A stretch of 64,000 nucleotides of DNA from Tetrahymena elliotti 4EA (lineage: Eukaryota; Ciliophora; Oligohymenophorea; Hymenostomatida; Tetrahymenidae). Positions 1 to 12,717 of the stretch are shown piece after piece. The notes under the pieces were generated by a model. That model saw only the letters and a list, made by a program, of their open reading frames with translations. It had not been told where the DNA came from and made no database searches. Location of the stretch: the NCBI GenBank assembly GCA_000231825.2, contig JH720317.1:999703-1063702 (forward strand). The letters run 5' to 3'. The translations under genes were made by a program, and so were the position numbers. Positions within the stretch are counted from its first letter, which is position 1. Each line of letters begins with the position of its first letter.

Positions 1-213
1 TTACCATTAGATATATATTAAAACATGTAACGAATTCCCATCACTGAAAAAACTTCCGAATTTGTTGATGTTAAAAACTTGGTTCCGAGAAAGGGTCTCT
101 CTTTAATCCGTGGAAATTTAAAAAACTTAGTAAACATTAAGGACTTTGTTAGAGCTCTTTATGCTTAATTAAAAACTTCGGCCTAGATTCGTAAGATTAA
201 TTAAAATCTTTGA
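1..213 (+). CDS. 3' end of an unidentified protein (partial)
   Basis: Frame 1 is open under the ciliate code from the window edge to a TGA at 211-213. The C-terminal ~60 residues are a balanced mix (charged residues, proline, glycine; for example PITEKTSEFVDVKN and PRKGLSLIRGN), unlike the low-complexity translation of intergenic DNA, so I take it as a real last exon. The exon may begin just after position 10, where TTACCATTAG could be a splice acceptor. I do not recognise the family. The 5' part lies outside the window. Confidence 0.55.
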
Positions 214-1259
214 AAAAAATTATATGTTTAAGAAAAGTCTTTAATTAGTTTTTAACGAATACAATCAACGAACAAACTAATTCCTAATAAAATTAATAAT
301 ATTTTTTATAGTCTTTCTTAAATTAGTTACATAGGTGTTTTCGATTTTTTACCCTTTTGATAATGTAAGCAATATCTTCATCTAAATGTTTAATAAAAGA
401 ATCTCTGAAACTACTATTATGCTTTTTAAAGTATTTCTGTCCAATATATTTATTATCTTAGGTAGGTTCTCAAGTTCTAAAAGTATTTCATTTAAAATTG
501 TTGAGCTTTTAAATTTCTTTCTTAATATTACTTATCAATTTCCATAATAAAAGTCTATTCAAGAGCGATTTAGAATAAACAAGCAAATAAATTTTAAACT
601 CTATTTTAATAAATTTTATTCAATTTTTTTTTTAAATAATCAATTAATACTATTTCTAATATAAAAGTAGTCTATAAATTGCTATGCCGATTTTAGTTAG
701 TATTTTAGAGCTTAAAAAGTACTTTATTGGTCTATAAATGTAAATATAAACTATGATAATTTACAATTTATATAGAAAGGAATACAAATCACTTTTGGTT
801 CTATCACAAGATTTCTTTGGAAATATCTATCCAGTTTAGTTTTAATAATCTCTTTATCTAAAATGGCTATTATTATTTATTATTCCATACTGTTAATTTC
901 TTATTGATGCTATCTATTATTAGAAATAAGAAAATTCTATGATTTATTTTAACCACTAATTATGTGCTAGATTCTATTATCGATTGATGTTTCTCTGTTA
1001 ATTTTATCAAAGAACGTCAGCTCTTTTTATCAAAAATCTTATAGAAACTTTTAGGTGAAGTATTAATTATAAAAGAAAAAACATATTAATTAGTTAGTCA
1101 CTTTCGTTCTGAACTAATGAACAAGAAAGATAAAAATAAGTGCCTAGATATTTATTAGTGATTCTTTTAAAGAAATTTATTGTTTGTTCTAATATAAAAA
1201 GGGTTTATTTTGTTTATTAATATCCTTTTGAGTTTTATGTATTTGCAGTATAAAAAAAT
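214..1259. other. intergenic, no supported gene
   Basis: Several TGA-free stretches exist on the minus strand, for example 640-888 starting at an ATG. All three minus frames are open in parts of this segment, so openness carries no information in DNA this AT-rich. No recognisable domain was seen. Confidence 0.5.
1252..1258 (-). terminator. Pol III T-run terminator of tRNA-Phe
   Basis: Seven consecutive T on the minus strand start one base after the 3' end of the tRNA-Phe gene, as expected for RNA polymerase III termination. Confidence 0.8.
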
Positions 1260-1331
1260 GCCTTCACTCGGGATCGAACCGAGGACCGTAAGATCTTCAG
1301 TCTTACGCTCTCCCAACTGAGCTATAAAGGC
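1260..1331 (-). tRNA. tRNA-Phe (anticodon GAA)
   Basis: A complete 72-nt cloverleaf on the minus strand. It has a 7-bp acceptor stem (GCCTTTA/TGAAGGC with one G-U pair), a D arm GCTC...GAGC, an anticodon stem TAAGA/TCTTA with loop CTGAAGA giving anticodon GAA, and a T arm CTCGG-TTCGATC-CCGAG. The T-arm includes the internal B box. There is no intron and no encoded CCA. A T-run terminator follows directly. Confidence 0.97.
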
Positions 1332-2064
1332 TTTATGTAATAAAAATAAAAATAGAATTTGGTAACTTAGAATAAAAGAGTTGATAAAAAGAACTGAAGT
1401 AATCTTAAAAATAAATTTCAGGCGTAAAAAGAAATTTTTAGTAAAATAAAAATTTAAAATTGAAATAGAAAACAATTAAAATAGATAGATAGATTTTAAT
1501 CAATTTTGAATTAAAAAATGTTTCATCAATTCCTGCAATGATAGTGATGATGTCTATAAATTTATATCTTCTTAATAGACAGAAAAACTAGTTTTGTTTA
1601 TTTGCTTGTTTGTTCTGTTTGTATATGAATTCGTTCGCTTGGTTAACTATTGAATGAATAAGATTTCATAAGTAGAAGTCAAGAAATATCATTTGCAAAA
1701 AAGAATACATTATATACGAATAAATAGGTAAAAATAAAAAGAGAAAATTAATAGAGACTATAACAAAAAGCAATTAAGCTTATTCGGGATTACAAGAAAG
1801 TGCGTTTAAGAAAATTTATTTAAAATATCTTGATGCTTTTTTTGTTTGTTATTAGTATATTAAATTTAATTGAAGGGATTATTAACAGCAAAAATTTGAT
1901 AACAATTAATACTAAAAAGAAATAAATAAGTAAATAATTAAATAAATAAATACCTAAAATTAGTAGAGTAAGTAGGTCAATTAAGTATTATACAAAAAGC
2001 ATTAAGACCAAACAAATATTATTGAAATAGTTTCTCCTAACAATACGCAATATCCTTATAAGCC
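1332..2064. other. intergenic, upstream region of the CSC1-like gene
   Basis: A-rich and T-rich runs with no coding signal on either strand. It separates the divergently arranged tRNA-Phe (minus) and channel gene (plus) and so should hold both promoters. I see no recognisable motif. Confidence 0.5.
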
Positions 2065-5000
2065 ATGGCTTCATTACCAATACCAACAGAGTAGAGAGGG
2101 GAAGATTCGCCCTTGAACGATATCAAAATAGAGATGACTGACATGAATACCAAAAGCGAGGTCAATAATAATAATAAAATGGTAGCCAGTTCTAAAGTTT
2201 TCAGTAAATACAAAACTAAAATGATGAAGTAAGCATTAAAAATATTTTAAAATGAGCAATTTTATTCAGCTTTTACTCAAATAATTCATTTTTTTAATAA
2301 TTATAAAGCTCAAACATGTAATCGAGGGTTGAAAATGTAAAAATTTACTGATCATCTTTGTTATCAACTACTTATTAAACACATTAATAGATGTTAGATT
2401 AATCTTTTTATTACTATCACCATCAACAGGAAAACAAATACGACATTGAAAACTACACAAAAAAGCAAAAACCCAACAAAGACAGCTACGCAGTTTTTAA
2501 AAAAAAGATAGACAGCTTGCATATGAGAAAAGTAATTTATTCACTCAAACATTCATTCATTCATTTTAGATTTGCCTATACGTTTAATTTTGTTACCTCG
2601 TTATTAGTTTTTAATCTGTTGTTACTTGCTTCTTTGTTATTTATTTAATCGTTTGCTTATTTGATAGCTATCTTTTGCTCTTTGAAAAGAAGATTTAATG
2701 ATCAAGAAGCTTTCCCTTCTTGAAAAATAATGCAAATGTGCAAAATTTAGAATGAAGAGAAAGAATTGAATTGATTTTTTTAATTTTAAGATTTGTTAAA
2801 ATGAAAGGAAATTAACACTTTTGTAGACTTTAGAATTTTTAGATATTACTAAATAGCTTCTTTCTTTTTTGATGAAAAACAGTAGAATTACAAATATTTA
2901 GTAATTCTTCAAAAATATAAAATATTCTACTTTCGTCTTATCCATTCCTTAATTAATCAATTTAAAAAAGCCAACTAATAAATTGATTTAAATAATCGCT
3001 TAATTGTTAGATAAATAAACCTCATTTTAAAATAGAGATCAATCAGAGCATATTTTTTAGAACTAACTTATTCTTCTCTATTAATACATACAAAAAATAT
3101 CCAAATTCTTTTAAAAAAAAATGAAAAAATTATATTTTTGACTTATACAAATTAACCTATCGAATCCTTTCATTTTACTTTTTAACTAACATGAAATACT
3201 TTTACAATCACTTGTTTATCACTGAATGATTTGATTTCTCTTATAACCATAGATTAATATTTCTTGAAATAATTTGATTCATCTACGAAAACTGAACTAA
3301 TTTATTTAATTAATTAATAACTAAGAAAAACCCAAATACAAATTAACTTGATCTTGAATATGACTGTTGTGGAGATTTAGTTTGTGATACAGATATTCCT
3401 GGCCACTGTTGTTGGTCAACTTCAAAGACAACTGCTGTTGACGAGAGAGGTGTAGGAATTACTCTTTACTTCAAGAGCTTAAAGCATCTTATTTGGAATT
3501 ATCTTTTCCTTATGATTATATCTGCCCCTATCTTATTCTTCTGCCTATATTGTAAATTAATTTTTCTTACTTTTTCCTCTTATCTATTCATTCATTCACT
3601 CATTTATCCATCCATTCTATTAATAATAATGAAATTCTTTTGATTTTAACTTTTTAATTCTTTTTTTAATTCACAAATTAAAGCCTCTAAAGAGAGCACT
3701 GGTGAAATAAACTCCTTTGAGTCATTTCTCTAAAGTTCCACAGTAGGTAACATAGGGCAAGGTATAATTCAAAATATCATTAATTATTTAGATTTTTTAG
3801 TCACAATTTAATAATCTCACTCAACCTAAATAAATTGTTTTTATTTCCATATTATTATAGATGCAAGATAATGCTTCAAAGATGCTTTCAATTCTGTCAC
3901 AGTTACTGAGTATGTGATGAAATGCTCAACAGGTAGTTTAGCAATGAGTCAAACATTTTCTTGGGGTTTATGTAAATAAATTAATTGATAATTTTTCTTA
4001 TCAGCGTTTACAGATGAAAATATTAAATTTGTGGAGTTAAGCTTAAATAAATTTTTCAATTGAAAATTAAATAAAGCCTTTATTTTACACCTGGTAAATT
4101 AGTTTGTAGAAGACAAATTTGCTAACTTTCTATAACTTTTTCTAATAAATGAGCTTAATTTTGTTTACTTCTAAAATAAAATTAATTTGCTTTAGAAATT
4201 TAATATTATTTTATCTATCTTTCATGAGATTTTTATAAAAGTATTAGCAACCTTAAAAACATTTACATATATAAATAGTTTTAAAAAGCAAAAGTTAGTT
4301 TGATTATGAATAACAAAATTGCGCTCTGGTTGATGATACTAAGTTAGATAAATCTAAGAATAGAGATATTAAAGATATTCCTTTTATTAAAACCTGTTAA
4401 GACTAAGAGAGCTGTACACTTTCTTAAGCTGACATCAAATCTTTATTCACTACAACAGATTACTAAGACACTAATTTTTACATCAAGGCATATTGTCAAG
4501 GTAACTATTTATCTATCTATCTATTAATTAATTTGTTTATTCATTCATTCAAGGAATAATATCTAATTCCAGTAAGATATAATAAATCAATATTTAGTTT
4601 CGAGTTCAATGTAAACTTCTTTAAAATCAAAAACAAATTAAATTTTCTTTGTTTTCCAGTAGATTTTTATTATTATTAATTTCCTGACTTCTTTTTTGAT
4701 AAAAATTTGTAGAAAAAAAAACTCATTTTTTGATGCGAATCAAAATTAATTTTTAAATTACACTCAGAATTTCTCTCTTTTTTTTTACAAATTAATGAAA
4801 AAGAGTACCATCCTGTTATGATTAAAATAACCAAAGCAGACACCTTAAGAATTATAAAAATAAATTTGGATAAATAGTAATTTAATCATTAAAATCTGAG
4901 CAAAATTAAACTCTAAAAATATACACTTCAAATTATAATCAAATAAAGAAAAACAAACAAAAATTAAAAACATTTTTTACTTCAGAATTATAAAAAGAAT

Positions 5001-8000
5001 TTGAGATATGTAGAAAGAAAGTACTTTAATCATTGATTTAAATCATTAGCAAATTTAGACTCTAAAAATTTCTTTTTTTACAAATATTTTCAAATAACCT
5101 ACTTCTTTTTGACTAAGATTTAAAAAAATCAAAGTGGACAGACAAAGAATTAAAATATTTTTTTCTTAAAAATTATAAAAATAAATTTAAATGATTGTAC
5201 TTTAATCATTAAAATAATTAGCAAACAAATTAAGATTAATTTTTACATGCAAATCAAAAATGTATCTTTAAATTATTTTTCAAATTTCTCACTTTTTTTA
5301 CATTGCTAAAGAGCAACGATGAATATAAAGCAAAACAGACAAAATTTTGAAAATTTTCTATAAAATAAATTGGATAGAAATAATATTTTAAATCATTAAC
5401 AAATTAGCATTTACATTTCAATTAAAAATTGACTGAAAAAAGCAATACAAACTAAAACAGTTAAATTAATTAATTAATTGTTTTTATTTATAAAGGAACT
5501 TACTTTTCTTTTCCATATTATGATTTCCCTAAGAAATATATAGCTTATATTGTAGCAGGTATTGACGCTTTTATTGTGCTTTGGTACTTCTTGATGGTGT
5601 ATTTGTAAGCAAGCATTTAATTGTTTTATAGAGAAATGATTAATTAATTATAATTTATTTTTACAGCTAAGGGAGTGCTGAAGAAAAGGCAATCAATAAT
5701 ATCTTGAAGAAAAAGAGAACTCCTTCACATTTCACTATATAAATTACTAACTTACCCGAAAATATTAAATCAGAAGCAGACCTTATGGCTGACATATAAC
5801 AACACATTTAATACGTAAATAAATTAATGATTTTTTACAAATGATATAAAATAATTTTTAAACAAACAGTCTCTTGAACAATTTGCAAAAAAAGAGAAAA
5901 AAAGTATATCTGTAAGAGTCATAGATGTGAAAATCTCTGAATCATAACAAGAAATTATTTAGTAAAGAAAAAAAGGAATTGTTTATAAAAATAACTTAAA
6001 GAGAATATATGAATTTTTGGAAAAGTATGATAAAGACTCTCAACTTATTGCTAAAAGAGATTCAGTCACTGTCGAGATGTTGTAAGAACTTGTAGAGAGC
6101 TTAAAAGATTAAAAACTTAAGAAAAAAGCTTCGAAAGAGCTAAAAGTTATTCAAGATGCATATGTCGATATTGCCAAGGCCTTAGAAAAAATCGAAAAAA
6201 TCGAAAACAAATCAACTGTAAGTATTTATTTTTTATTTATTTATCTCATTTTAATTCAAAAAGAAATAACTCCCTCCCATCAAATTAATAAATTTTCAAA
6301 AAACAAATGTTTTTAAAAGCTTACTTCCAAATATTTTTCTAATTTAATTTATTCCCATCAAACTTAAATATTTTCTTAGCTTTAATTTACTACATACAAA
6401 GAGTTAATAAATTTAATTTATTTGATGTCTTTTTAAAGAATTTATTAGTACCAATAATAATAGGTTCAAGTTAAGTTTGAACTTATTTTTCAAAATAATT
6501 TATGATAAATAATTCCACACCAGAATTGAGAATGCTTTAATTATTTTTAAATAGCTAAAATATGAAAAATCAATTAATAAATAGATGATCCAAATTATTT
6601 CAAAAATTTATTTCATTCATTTTTAAATTTCACAATATTCTTCAAGAAACAAAAACAAAATTAAAAATTTAATGTATTTTTGACTATCTGAATAATATTT
6701 ACTTTAAACAAAATATTGGGTTCAAATTAAGTTTATTTTAAAAATAATTTCATGATAAATAATTTAACATTAGAATTGGCTACACACACTTTAATAATTA
6801 TTCCAAGGGTTAAAATATTACAAATCAATTAATATGGTACTGCCATTAAACAAATTATTTCAAACATTTTTAGATTTATTTCATTTTCATTCATTTCAAA
6901 GATATTTTTTTAATTAAAAAATGAATAAATTGAATTAATTTTACTTCATTTTTGAAGAGTAAATTTGCTTCTGTTTTGGAATTAACTATGAATGAATATA
7001 ATACTTATTTATTTGAATAACAGATAAAATATGCTTGGGTTACTTTGGAAACTATTGAGATGAAAAATTTGGCTATTGAACTGTACTAAACAACTACGGT
7101 AGAGAGATTTTGTGCTTTAATATGTGGCTGCTGTGATTGCTGTGTGCCCAAAGAAAAGCAATTTTAGAAGAAAGTTATAAATGTCAAAAATGCTCCTAAT
7201 CCGGATAGTATTTTATGGGAAAACAATGATTCTTCTGGTCTTATACTTAGAAAGCTAATCAGTGTTATCGTAACTATTGCTGTTGTGGTTGGATGTAAAT
7301 AAATAAATAAATTTGATTTTTTGAAACTTAAAAATATATTTAAATTAATTTATTTTAATTAGCTTATGTCTTGATTGTTTGGATTAGAAATCGTAAATAA
7401 GAATTAATGCAAGAATATCCTAGCGTTGACTGTAGCAATCCCATTTTCGATAACATAGATTCTGATTATGGAAAGAGTTTAGTTATTTAAGAAGACAATT
7501 AACCTTCAGGAACTGTAAAGATTGGATACATTTATTGCTACTGCAAAGAATAAATTAATGAAATATTTTCAGGAAGTCTTGATTAACCTTACAAGGATAT
7601 TTGCTCAAGTTGGTTAACAAGTTATACTCTCAGTAAATTCCTTCCATATGCTGCAGTCATATGTATTGTCTTCATTAACGTTATCATTTAGTTCCTTTTC
7701 TAGGCTCTCAGTTAGTTTGAAAAGCACAAATTACTTGATGATCAATTGAAATCTTTTATTATAAAAACTTTTGTTGCTTAATTCATCAACACTGGTTTAA
7801 TCTTGTTGTTAACAAATATTAACTTCGACATCACAACTACAGGTACACTTTAATTCTTATTTGGTGGTAATTATGCTGATTTATCACCTGAATGGTTCAA
7901 GAACGTAGGTGTCGTAATCATCTTGACTTTACTTATTAATGTCGTTACTGCACCTATGGTCTCATGCTTTTTCGTTTTCCTTAGAGCATTATTCAAATGT

Positions 8001-9146
8001 TGTGATAGAGGATGCAGCTTAGATTCAACTAAAACTAAAAAATCTACTATCAATGAATGGGTTGACTTCTATACTGGCCCTGAATTCATGATATCATTTA
8101 GATATTCTTAAATTTTAGGTTACATTTTTTAAAGATTTTTTTTAGTAAATAAAAAAATTTTTATTTTGAAAAAAAGGTATTTGCTTTATTGGTATGCTTT
8201 ACTCGGGTGGTATTCCTATTTTGTATTTCGTTTCTTTCTTGCACCTCACAGTGCTTTATTGGCTTGACAAGATATTCTGTAAATAATTATTAATTAAATA
8301 TTCAATTCATCATAAATATATTTTGTATAAAATGCAGTGTTTAAGGTTTGCAAGATTCCCCCTAACTTTGATTAGTAAATGGCTACCATGGCTCGTTAAA
8401 TGCTTTACATAGTTCCTTTCCTTCATACAGTTTTCTCGATTTATATTTATGGTAACACAGATATCTTCTTTGAGATTTAATATCTTAATGATAGTTTCAT
8501 TGATGTCTCAAGTTCGAATTAAATTGCTCAATAATTTATTGTCAGAATTCTTTAACGCCAATAAAATATTGCCCATGCTATTATTTTAGCCCTTTTACTT
8601 CTCATGTTTTTACTGAGAACCTTTTTATACAGACCTATTAAAGCATGCTTCAATCTTTGCATGCATCAAACTGGCATGGAAAAATATTTGGATAAATCAA
8701 ATCAAGGAAATGTTCAAAATACTCAACCTTACTTTAAATGTAATTTAGATATTTAATCATTCTCTTTTTTTAACTCAATTGTATTTTTTTATTTTAGTTA
8801 TGAGTGGAACCTAGCTGAAAGATGATTATAGTCTAATTGAGTTCTACTTAATGGAGTAACAGGAAAAACCAGAAGATAAAAAATGCAATTTATTTAAGCA
8901 ACAAGCAGAAGAAAAGCAAAAATTAATTTCTTAATATTATACCGAATAAAAAAATGAAACCAGTAATATTGTCGGCATCTTTTCATATGACATTAGAGTA
9001 AAAATCATTTTTATTTATTTAATCAATCATTCATTTTTTTAATTTTTACATTATAAAAATAGCATAATCCCCTCTACAAAAAATTATATCAATGGGACAA
9101 GCATATGGTCTCTCCAGATGTATCTATGGTTAATTAAAACTAATGA
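2065..9146 (+). CDS. CSC1/OSCA/TMEM63-family cation channel
   Basis: A multi-exon gene for a polytopic membrane protein of the calcium-permeable, osmotically or mechanically gated CSC1/OSCA/TMEM63 family. Visible landmarks in order: an N-terminal membrane segment (about 2570-2720), a cysteine-rich exon with ERGVGITLYFKSLKHLIW (3350-3550), a cytosolic PHM7-type region (FTIQITNLPENIKSEADL at about 5730), the diagnostic APNP-type motif NAPNPDSILWENN just before the seven-helix pore region (about 7190-7230), and YTGPEFMISFRYSQILG with MLYSGGIPILYFVSF in later helices (8070-8280). The C-terminal tail is hydrophilic and ends at TGA 9144-9146. About a dozen GT-AG introns interrupt it. The ATG at 2065 gives a charged cytosolic start, but the first three exons do not join in a consistent phase (see findings), so the N-terminus is uncertain. 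Family call is firm; ion selectivity is not visible. Confidence 0.82.
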
Positions 9147-10676
9147 AAATTATATCATCAAATGGTTTATTCTAATAAACATCAATTTAATAATTTTATC
9201 AATAAAAAATAAATTCAATTTTAAATTTTGAGAAATGGAATATTAATATTTCAACTTACAAAATAAGTATTTTACTCAAGCTATTTCGAATTAAATATTT
9301 AGAAATTGCTTTTATCTTTTAAAAATACATTTTATATTTTTATATTTGTAGTCAGAACACTTTAGCTTTCCTAAAATTACTTTAAATTTATTTCTTTTAT
9401 CATTTGTCATACAAATGTTTGTTTTAAATTGTTGATTTTTATCAAAAAAGTTTTTTTTTTTAATTTTTATTTGATTTTATTAAATAAAAAATTTTTTTTT
9501 TTCTAATTTGATTGTATCTAAAAATTAAATGTTTTTATCTTATTTAATTATATTTAGTATTAAATCCTTATTCACCTGCTGATTTGGTTTTTTAATAAAA
9601 TCTTTTTAATCAGTATGAAATTATAATTAATTAAAAATTATTTTTTATTTACTAATTTGATTGTGATTAAAAATTATCTTTTTTTTGTTTATTTTTTTCT
9701 AATGATTGGTTGGTTGGATTCGATCCAAAATTCAACTTATAAAGATTAGCAAGATTGAGGAATTTTTTTGCAATTAGATTGTTAGCATTAAATAGTTATC
9801 AATTTAGTCAATTTAGATAGCTTTAAAATATTTTTTTTTCTTAAAGAACTAACTACATTAAAATAAAAATCATAAATTAACATGTTTTGTTTTTAAAAAG
9901 TTAAATTCAAATTTCTATTAAAAAAAATAATTACAATTCTAATTTTAAATAATTTTGAGCATTTAATAAAGTATTTTATTTCATATTTAATCTTCTAAAA
10001 AAAATTAATAGTTAAATCTATTTTTAGATAAAAAATTAAATAATAAAGTAAAAAAGATTAAAAACGTATAAATTTTTTAAATAAAAAATGACAAACTCAC
10101 TATTTAAAAATAATGAATTCACTGATTTTAAATATTGAATGGTTAGTTATTGAGATAAATAAATGAAAAACAAAATGCAATAATGTGGTTAAAATTGATG
10201 TAAATGGAATAAGAAATATCAATTTCATAATTTAAAAATTTCAACAAAAGATTTCAATTAAAAACAGAATTAATTTAAAAGTTGAAGATACCTCCTTACT
10301 TCCCTACCTATCCTCAACCTATTTATAATATTAGGAATAATATTTGTTTTTCAATTTAGAATAGTCAGTCATTCCATTCATTTAGTTGTATTTACTCTCT
10401 ATCTATTCATTATTAAATCCATCAAAAATTTAATAAATTCTAAAAAGATAAGAAAAACAATAAAAAAACAAGCTATTTTTGTTGTAAATAATATTAATTA
10501 TAAATCACATTGGAGAGTAAAATGTAACTATTCTAAAATTATTTATCTTACAGCTATTTAATTAAGAGATAATTCTACCTCTTTGAAATGAAAATATTAA
10601 AATTTTAGATGTTTAAGCTTCAATGTTATTGAAACTTCATTTATAATTAAATAAATCAAAGCATTTATTAAGCTCA
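9147..10676. other. intergenic, very AT-rich
   Basis: Long A and T tracts, no coding signal. The only structure I see is a short perfect inverted repeat, TTGGAT-TCG-ATCCAA, at 9714-9728, which looks like an isolated T-arm-like hairpin. Confidence 0.5.
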
Positions 10677-12410
10677 ATGATTGAAAATTAAAATTTTTAT
10701 GCAATCGAGGAGTTGAAGAACACCAAGGCTAAACCAAAAGATAGCCTTAGAGTTAAGTTCATGTAAATAAATAATAAATTTGATAAGAAACAAATGAATA
10801 ATATGCTGAATTAATTAATAATTAGGTATCAAAATATTAATACTAATGGAGCAAAGATATTAGGAGATTATATGGCAAAGAATTGCTAAAATATCGATAA
10901 GCTGCATATTGATTTAGGGTATGAAATACTTAATAATTTTAAAAGTAGAATCCTAAAATAAATTCATAATGTAAAATAAATATTTAGGAATAATTAATTA
11001 GGTGTTCCATCTATGAAACATGTTTTAAATGGTCTTAAATAATGCAAAAAACTAAAGAATTTTTACTTTAATACAAGGTATTTATTTATGAGAATTTAAA
11101 AAACCTTCTCAAAATCAATCATCAAATCTTAATCATTATACTAACAAGCGAAAATAGACTTGGATTATAAGGCCCAAAGGACCTTTCACATACTTTAAAG
11201 CAATTGAAGGAATTGACTGAAATAGAGCTTTTCATGGAGTACTTATTTTCTTTATTATTTATTAGTTTCATAACCACTGAAAATTTTAATTGAGTTGAAA
11301 GAGACATAAAAAATTGAAATTAAATTAAAATAGGAGTAATCAAATCAACGATGATGGAATATCTAATTTATTTTAAGGAATTAAACACAACAATCTAATC
11401 AAAAGGCTCTCTATTCATTTAGGGTATTTTATTTAATTTTTAAAAGTATGTAATAATATTAACAATATAGAAATAACTCTATTTATCAGGATGGAATTTC
11501 TGGATTTGTAGATTGTATCTCTACCTTGAGAAACCTCAGTATTATAGAAATATAACTCTCGTAATCAATTTTGTAATGAAGAATCAATTAATAAGAAATA
11601 TTTTTAAACATTAGCCATAATTTTATCACTAATCAAGGCTTGAAAGAACTATCAAAGATATTAGTTTATTCCTCAAGTATAAGAACTTTTATGCTTGATT
11701 TTAGGTATTTACTTTATTAATCATATTCAAGCTTTGATTGAATTAATAAAATGATTAGCAACAACGATATCGACTAAGAGGGTGTTTAGCATTTGTCAGA
11801 TGCCTTAAAAACATGTTCAACCCTCAAAAAACTGCATCTTAGATTATCGTAAAATGAATTTGACTTTTTAAAAGAAAATTAATAATAAAATAATTGAAAC
11901 AGATACAATCACATAGGAAGAGAAGGAATAATATCTTTAGCTTCAGGAATATAAAATTGCACTGAATTAAGACATTTATCTCTTTTTTTACAGTATTAGT
12001 TTTTATTTTAGCAATTAAGATGAGCAATATTATTTTATTTTAAGATCTAGTTTTATAGATTATGAGGGTTCTATGCAGCTTGTTAATGCTGTCAAATAGT
12101 GTAAATATCTCTCATACTTGTTTATTTTTGCTTGGTAATTCGAATTATTTTAAAATTAATTTCATTAAAAATATTTTGTCTCTCTTGTTAAATTATTCTT
12201 AAAAATAATTCTCTGTTTACATATTTTAAAAATAAATATTTTGACTCTGTGTAAAAACTAACTACTTTAAATAATTACTGTATGAAAAAAGAGTATTAAT
12301 TATCTTTAATATTTTAAAGGATGTGTGATTTTGTTTGTTGGTAATAAGACAGATTGCTAAAATTGTTAAGAAAACAGAAAAGGTTAGTAGAATGCTAATT
12401 TTAAATTTGA
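10677..12410 (+). CDS. leucine-rich-repeat protein, RNI-like (350 aa, 10 exons)
   Basis: Exons: 10677-10918, 10988-11077, 11149-11238, 11334-11423, 11471-11560, 11615-11704, 11759-11848, 11903-11992, 12045-12134 and 12320-12410. They total 1053 nt, in frame to TGA 12408-12410. Exons 2 to 9 are each exactly 90 nt, start and end in phase 2, and encode one repeat of the ribonuclease-inhibitor type (pattern N-x-I-x-x-x-G-...-L-...-C-x-x-L-x-x-L-x-L); a ninth repeat ends exon 1. Such folds are protein-binding scaffolds; the partner is unknown. The C-terminus (RLLKLLRKQKRLVEC...) is basic. The start could instead be the in-frame ATG at 10623. I see no signal peptide or membrane segment. Confidence 0.85.
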
Positions 12411-12636
12411 TAAAAAAAAGAAAATCAAAAAAAGAGCATATTTTAAGATTTTGAAGGAATAGAACTTTATTTAAAGTGAGAAATGATTACTATCTAATTA
12501 TATATAAAAATTATTTTAATAATAGAATTTTATTATATTAAATACTACTTTATATTTATAAGTTTTACTGACTAATCAATCTATTTATATTCATTTTCAA
12601 TTACTTCATTCCTATTCTAAAATTAAAAAAAAATCT
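12411..12636. other. short spacer between LRR gene and tRNA-Leu
   Basis: A-rich spacer. Another open frame could extend the last LRR exon to a TGA at 12484-12486, but the exon phases favour the stop at 12408. Nine A on the plus strand at 12625-12633 are the T-run terminator of the minus-strand tRNA-Leu. Confidence 0.5.
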
Positions 12637-12715
12637 GATGAAGGCGAGATTCGAACTCGCGCCCTTTCGGAATAGAGCCTTAATCTACCGCCTTAGACCG
12701 CTCGGCCACTTCATC
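12637..12715 (-). tRNA. tRNA-Leu (anticodon AAG), copy 1
   Basis: A 79-nt class II tRNA on the minus strand. It has an acceptor stem GATGAAG/CTTCATC (perfect 7 bp), a D arm beginning GGCCGAGCGG, an anticodon stem GTAGA/TCTAT with loop TTAAGGC giving AAG, a long variable arm (TCCGAAAGGGC) and a T arm GCGAG-TTCGAAT-CTCGC. The long variable arm and the A box are typical of Leu. The left contig ends two bases upstream of its 5' end. Confidence 0.96.
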
Positions 12716-12717
12716 TT

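Noticed and set aside
640..888. Minus-strand frame starting MEQQIIIAILDKE, 82 codons in ciliate code
   Set aside because: With only TGA as stop and such AT-rich DNA, all three minus frames are open nearby; no domain, no splice support.
1167..1475. Standard-code frame on the minus strand over the tRNA-Phe
   Set aside because: It runs straight through the tRNA gene and has no coding character.
7871..8053. Minus-strand frame of 60 codons
   Set aside because: Antisense shadow of a CSC1-like membrane exon on the plus strand.
12411..12486. Alternative stop of the LRR gene at 12486
   Set aside because: The last exon joined in phase 2 from 12320 ends at TGA 12408-12410; reaching 12486 needs another frame or an extra intron.
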